DNA from: Alphaproteobacteria bacterium
GTDB taxonomy: Bacteria; Pseudomonadota; Alphaproteobacteria; JAJUGE01
Length of the DNA stretch: 35,746 nt
NCBI GenBank assembly: GCA_029268305.1
Contig: JAJUGE010000029.1
Span: 1-35,746 of the forward strand
Reading direction: 5' to 3'
In this document: piece after piece, positions 35,424-35,746 of the stretch
Position numbering within the stretch: position 1 is the stretch's first letter
Layout: every line of letters begins with the position of its first letter
The notes under the pieces: generated by a model
Told to the model about the DNA's origin: nothing
Databases searched by the model: none
Seen by the model: only the letters and a program-made list of their open reading frames with translations
Translations under genes and position numbers: made by a program

Positions 35424-35746
35424 TCATTCGCACAAACGGCCGAGAAGAATATCGGCTGCCTCGGCTCCGCCGGTGGGCATCACCGGCGGCGGGGACGGCA
35501 TGGCCAATAACCGCTCCAGTGCTGCGTCGAAGTCGCCGGCTTCCAGCTGCTGCCTGGTGATCGGAGCGGCGCGCATTCGGGGCGACGCCCATTCGTAGGC
35601 GTAGCGCGCCTCGGGCCAGTCATCACGAGTGACATAGAGAAGCGCGGTGCCGTTGCAGGCAGCCTCCGTGAGAATTCCGTAGCCGATCTTCGTCACGACC
35701 GCATCGCTGGACCGGAGCACGTCGATCATCGGCAGGCCGAGCTGCG
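35424..35746 (-). CDS. glycosyltransferase-like protein, C-terminal part (cut by window edge)
   Basis: The open frame enters from beyond 35746 and ends at 35424, giving at least 107 residues: QLGLPMIDVLRSSDAVVTKI, then GYGILTEAACNGTALLYVTR, DDWPEARYAYEWA and a C-terminus AADILLGRLCE. The SDAVVTKxGYGxxxEAACNGTxLLYV pattern is the nucleotide-sugar-binding half of GT-B glycosyltransferases (family 28-like). In the relatives I know, the residue before GYG is Pro or Gly; here it is Ile. The ATG at 35729 is internal, not the start. The N-terminal half, and hence acceptor specificity, lies outside the window. It is 112 bases upstream of slt on the same strand. Confidence 0.75.
   Translation of the reverse strand, partial: QLGLPMIDVLRSSDAVVTKIGYGILTEAACNGTALLYVTRDDWPEARYAYEWASPRMRAAPITRQQLEAGDFDAALERLLAMPSPPPVMPTGGAEAADILLGRLCE

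Overview
The window is a high-GC, gene-dense bacterial chromosome segment, most likely from an alphaproteobacterium. The evidence is the fumC / ribbon-helix-helix (RHH_4) / DUF4169 neighbourhood, a Rickettsia-17-kDa-type glycine-zipper lipoprotein, soluble-looking histidine kinase style, and a large complement of CoA-thioester and flavin oxidoreductases. No rRNA, tRNA, CRISPR, insertion sequence or prophage gene could be supported. I count 30 protein genes (one cut by the right edge) and one pseudogene.

Layout: (1) 1-547 holds non-coding sequence and a truncated, frameshifted class III adenylate cyclase remnant. (2) 520-3872 (minus) is a selAB selenocysteine pair, followed upstream by a CaiB/BaiF CoA-transferase (3983-5194). 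(3) 5439-7980 (plus) is an overlapping pair: a sensor histidine kinase without a visible sensor domain or membrane anchor, and a HerA-type hexameric ATPase. This is the least expected pairing in the window. (4) 8003-17562 is a mosaic of short, strand-alternating units: two acyl-CoA dehydrogenases, a flavodoxin-like protein, two luciferase-like (LLM) oxidoreductases, an SDR, an MscS channel, an alpha/beta hydrolase, a small membrane protein and a metallo-beta-lactamase-fold hydrolase. (5) 17770-22695 has fumC, an RHH protein, a large AsmA-family protein on the other strand, and DUF4169. (6) 22703-25602 (minus) is a tightly overlapped thiazole-synthesis operon, thiO-thiS-thiG-thiE/tenI, headed by a clear TPP riboswitch. 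(7) 25682-29665 has an amidase, a third acyl-CoA dehydrogenase and a divergent RraA-like protein. (8) 29745-31774 (plus) is a cell-envelope run: glycine-zipper lipoprotein, double peptidoglycan-binding-domain protein, PAP2 phosphatase. (9) 31771-35746 (minus) has a succinate-semialdehyde-type dehydrogenase, a soluble lytic transglycosylase and the C-terminal end of a glycosyltransferase-like protein.

Functionally, the window combines housekeeping genes (fumC, thiamine, slt, selAB) with scattered catabolic genes for CoA-activated or xenobiotic substrates (CaiB, three acyl-CoA dehydrogenases, LLM oxidoreductases, amidase, hydrolases, aldehyde dehydrogenase). Most divergent gene pairs leave gaps of 70-250 bases, and several convergent pairs are separated by short perfect hairpins. 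The strongest regulatory call is the TPP riboswitch, whose 3' edge abuts the thiO ribosome-binding site. The strongest candidate for something new is the kinase-HerA pair, but no function can be assigned from sequence alone.
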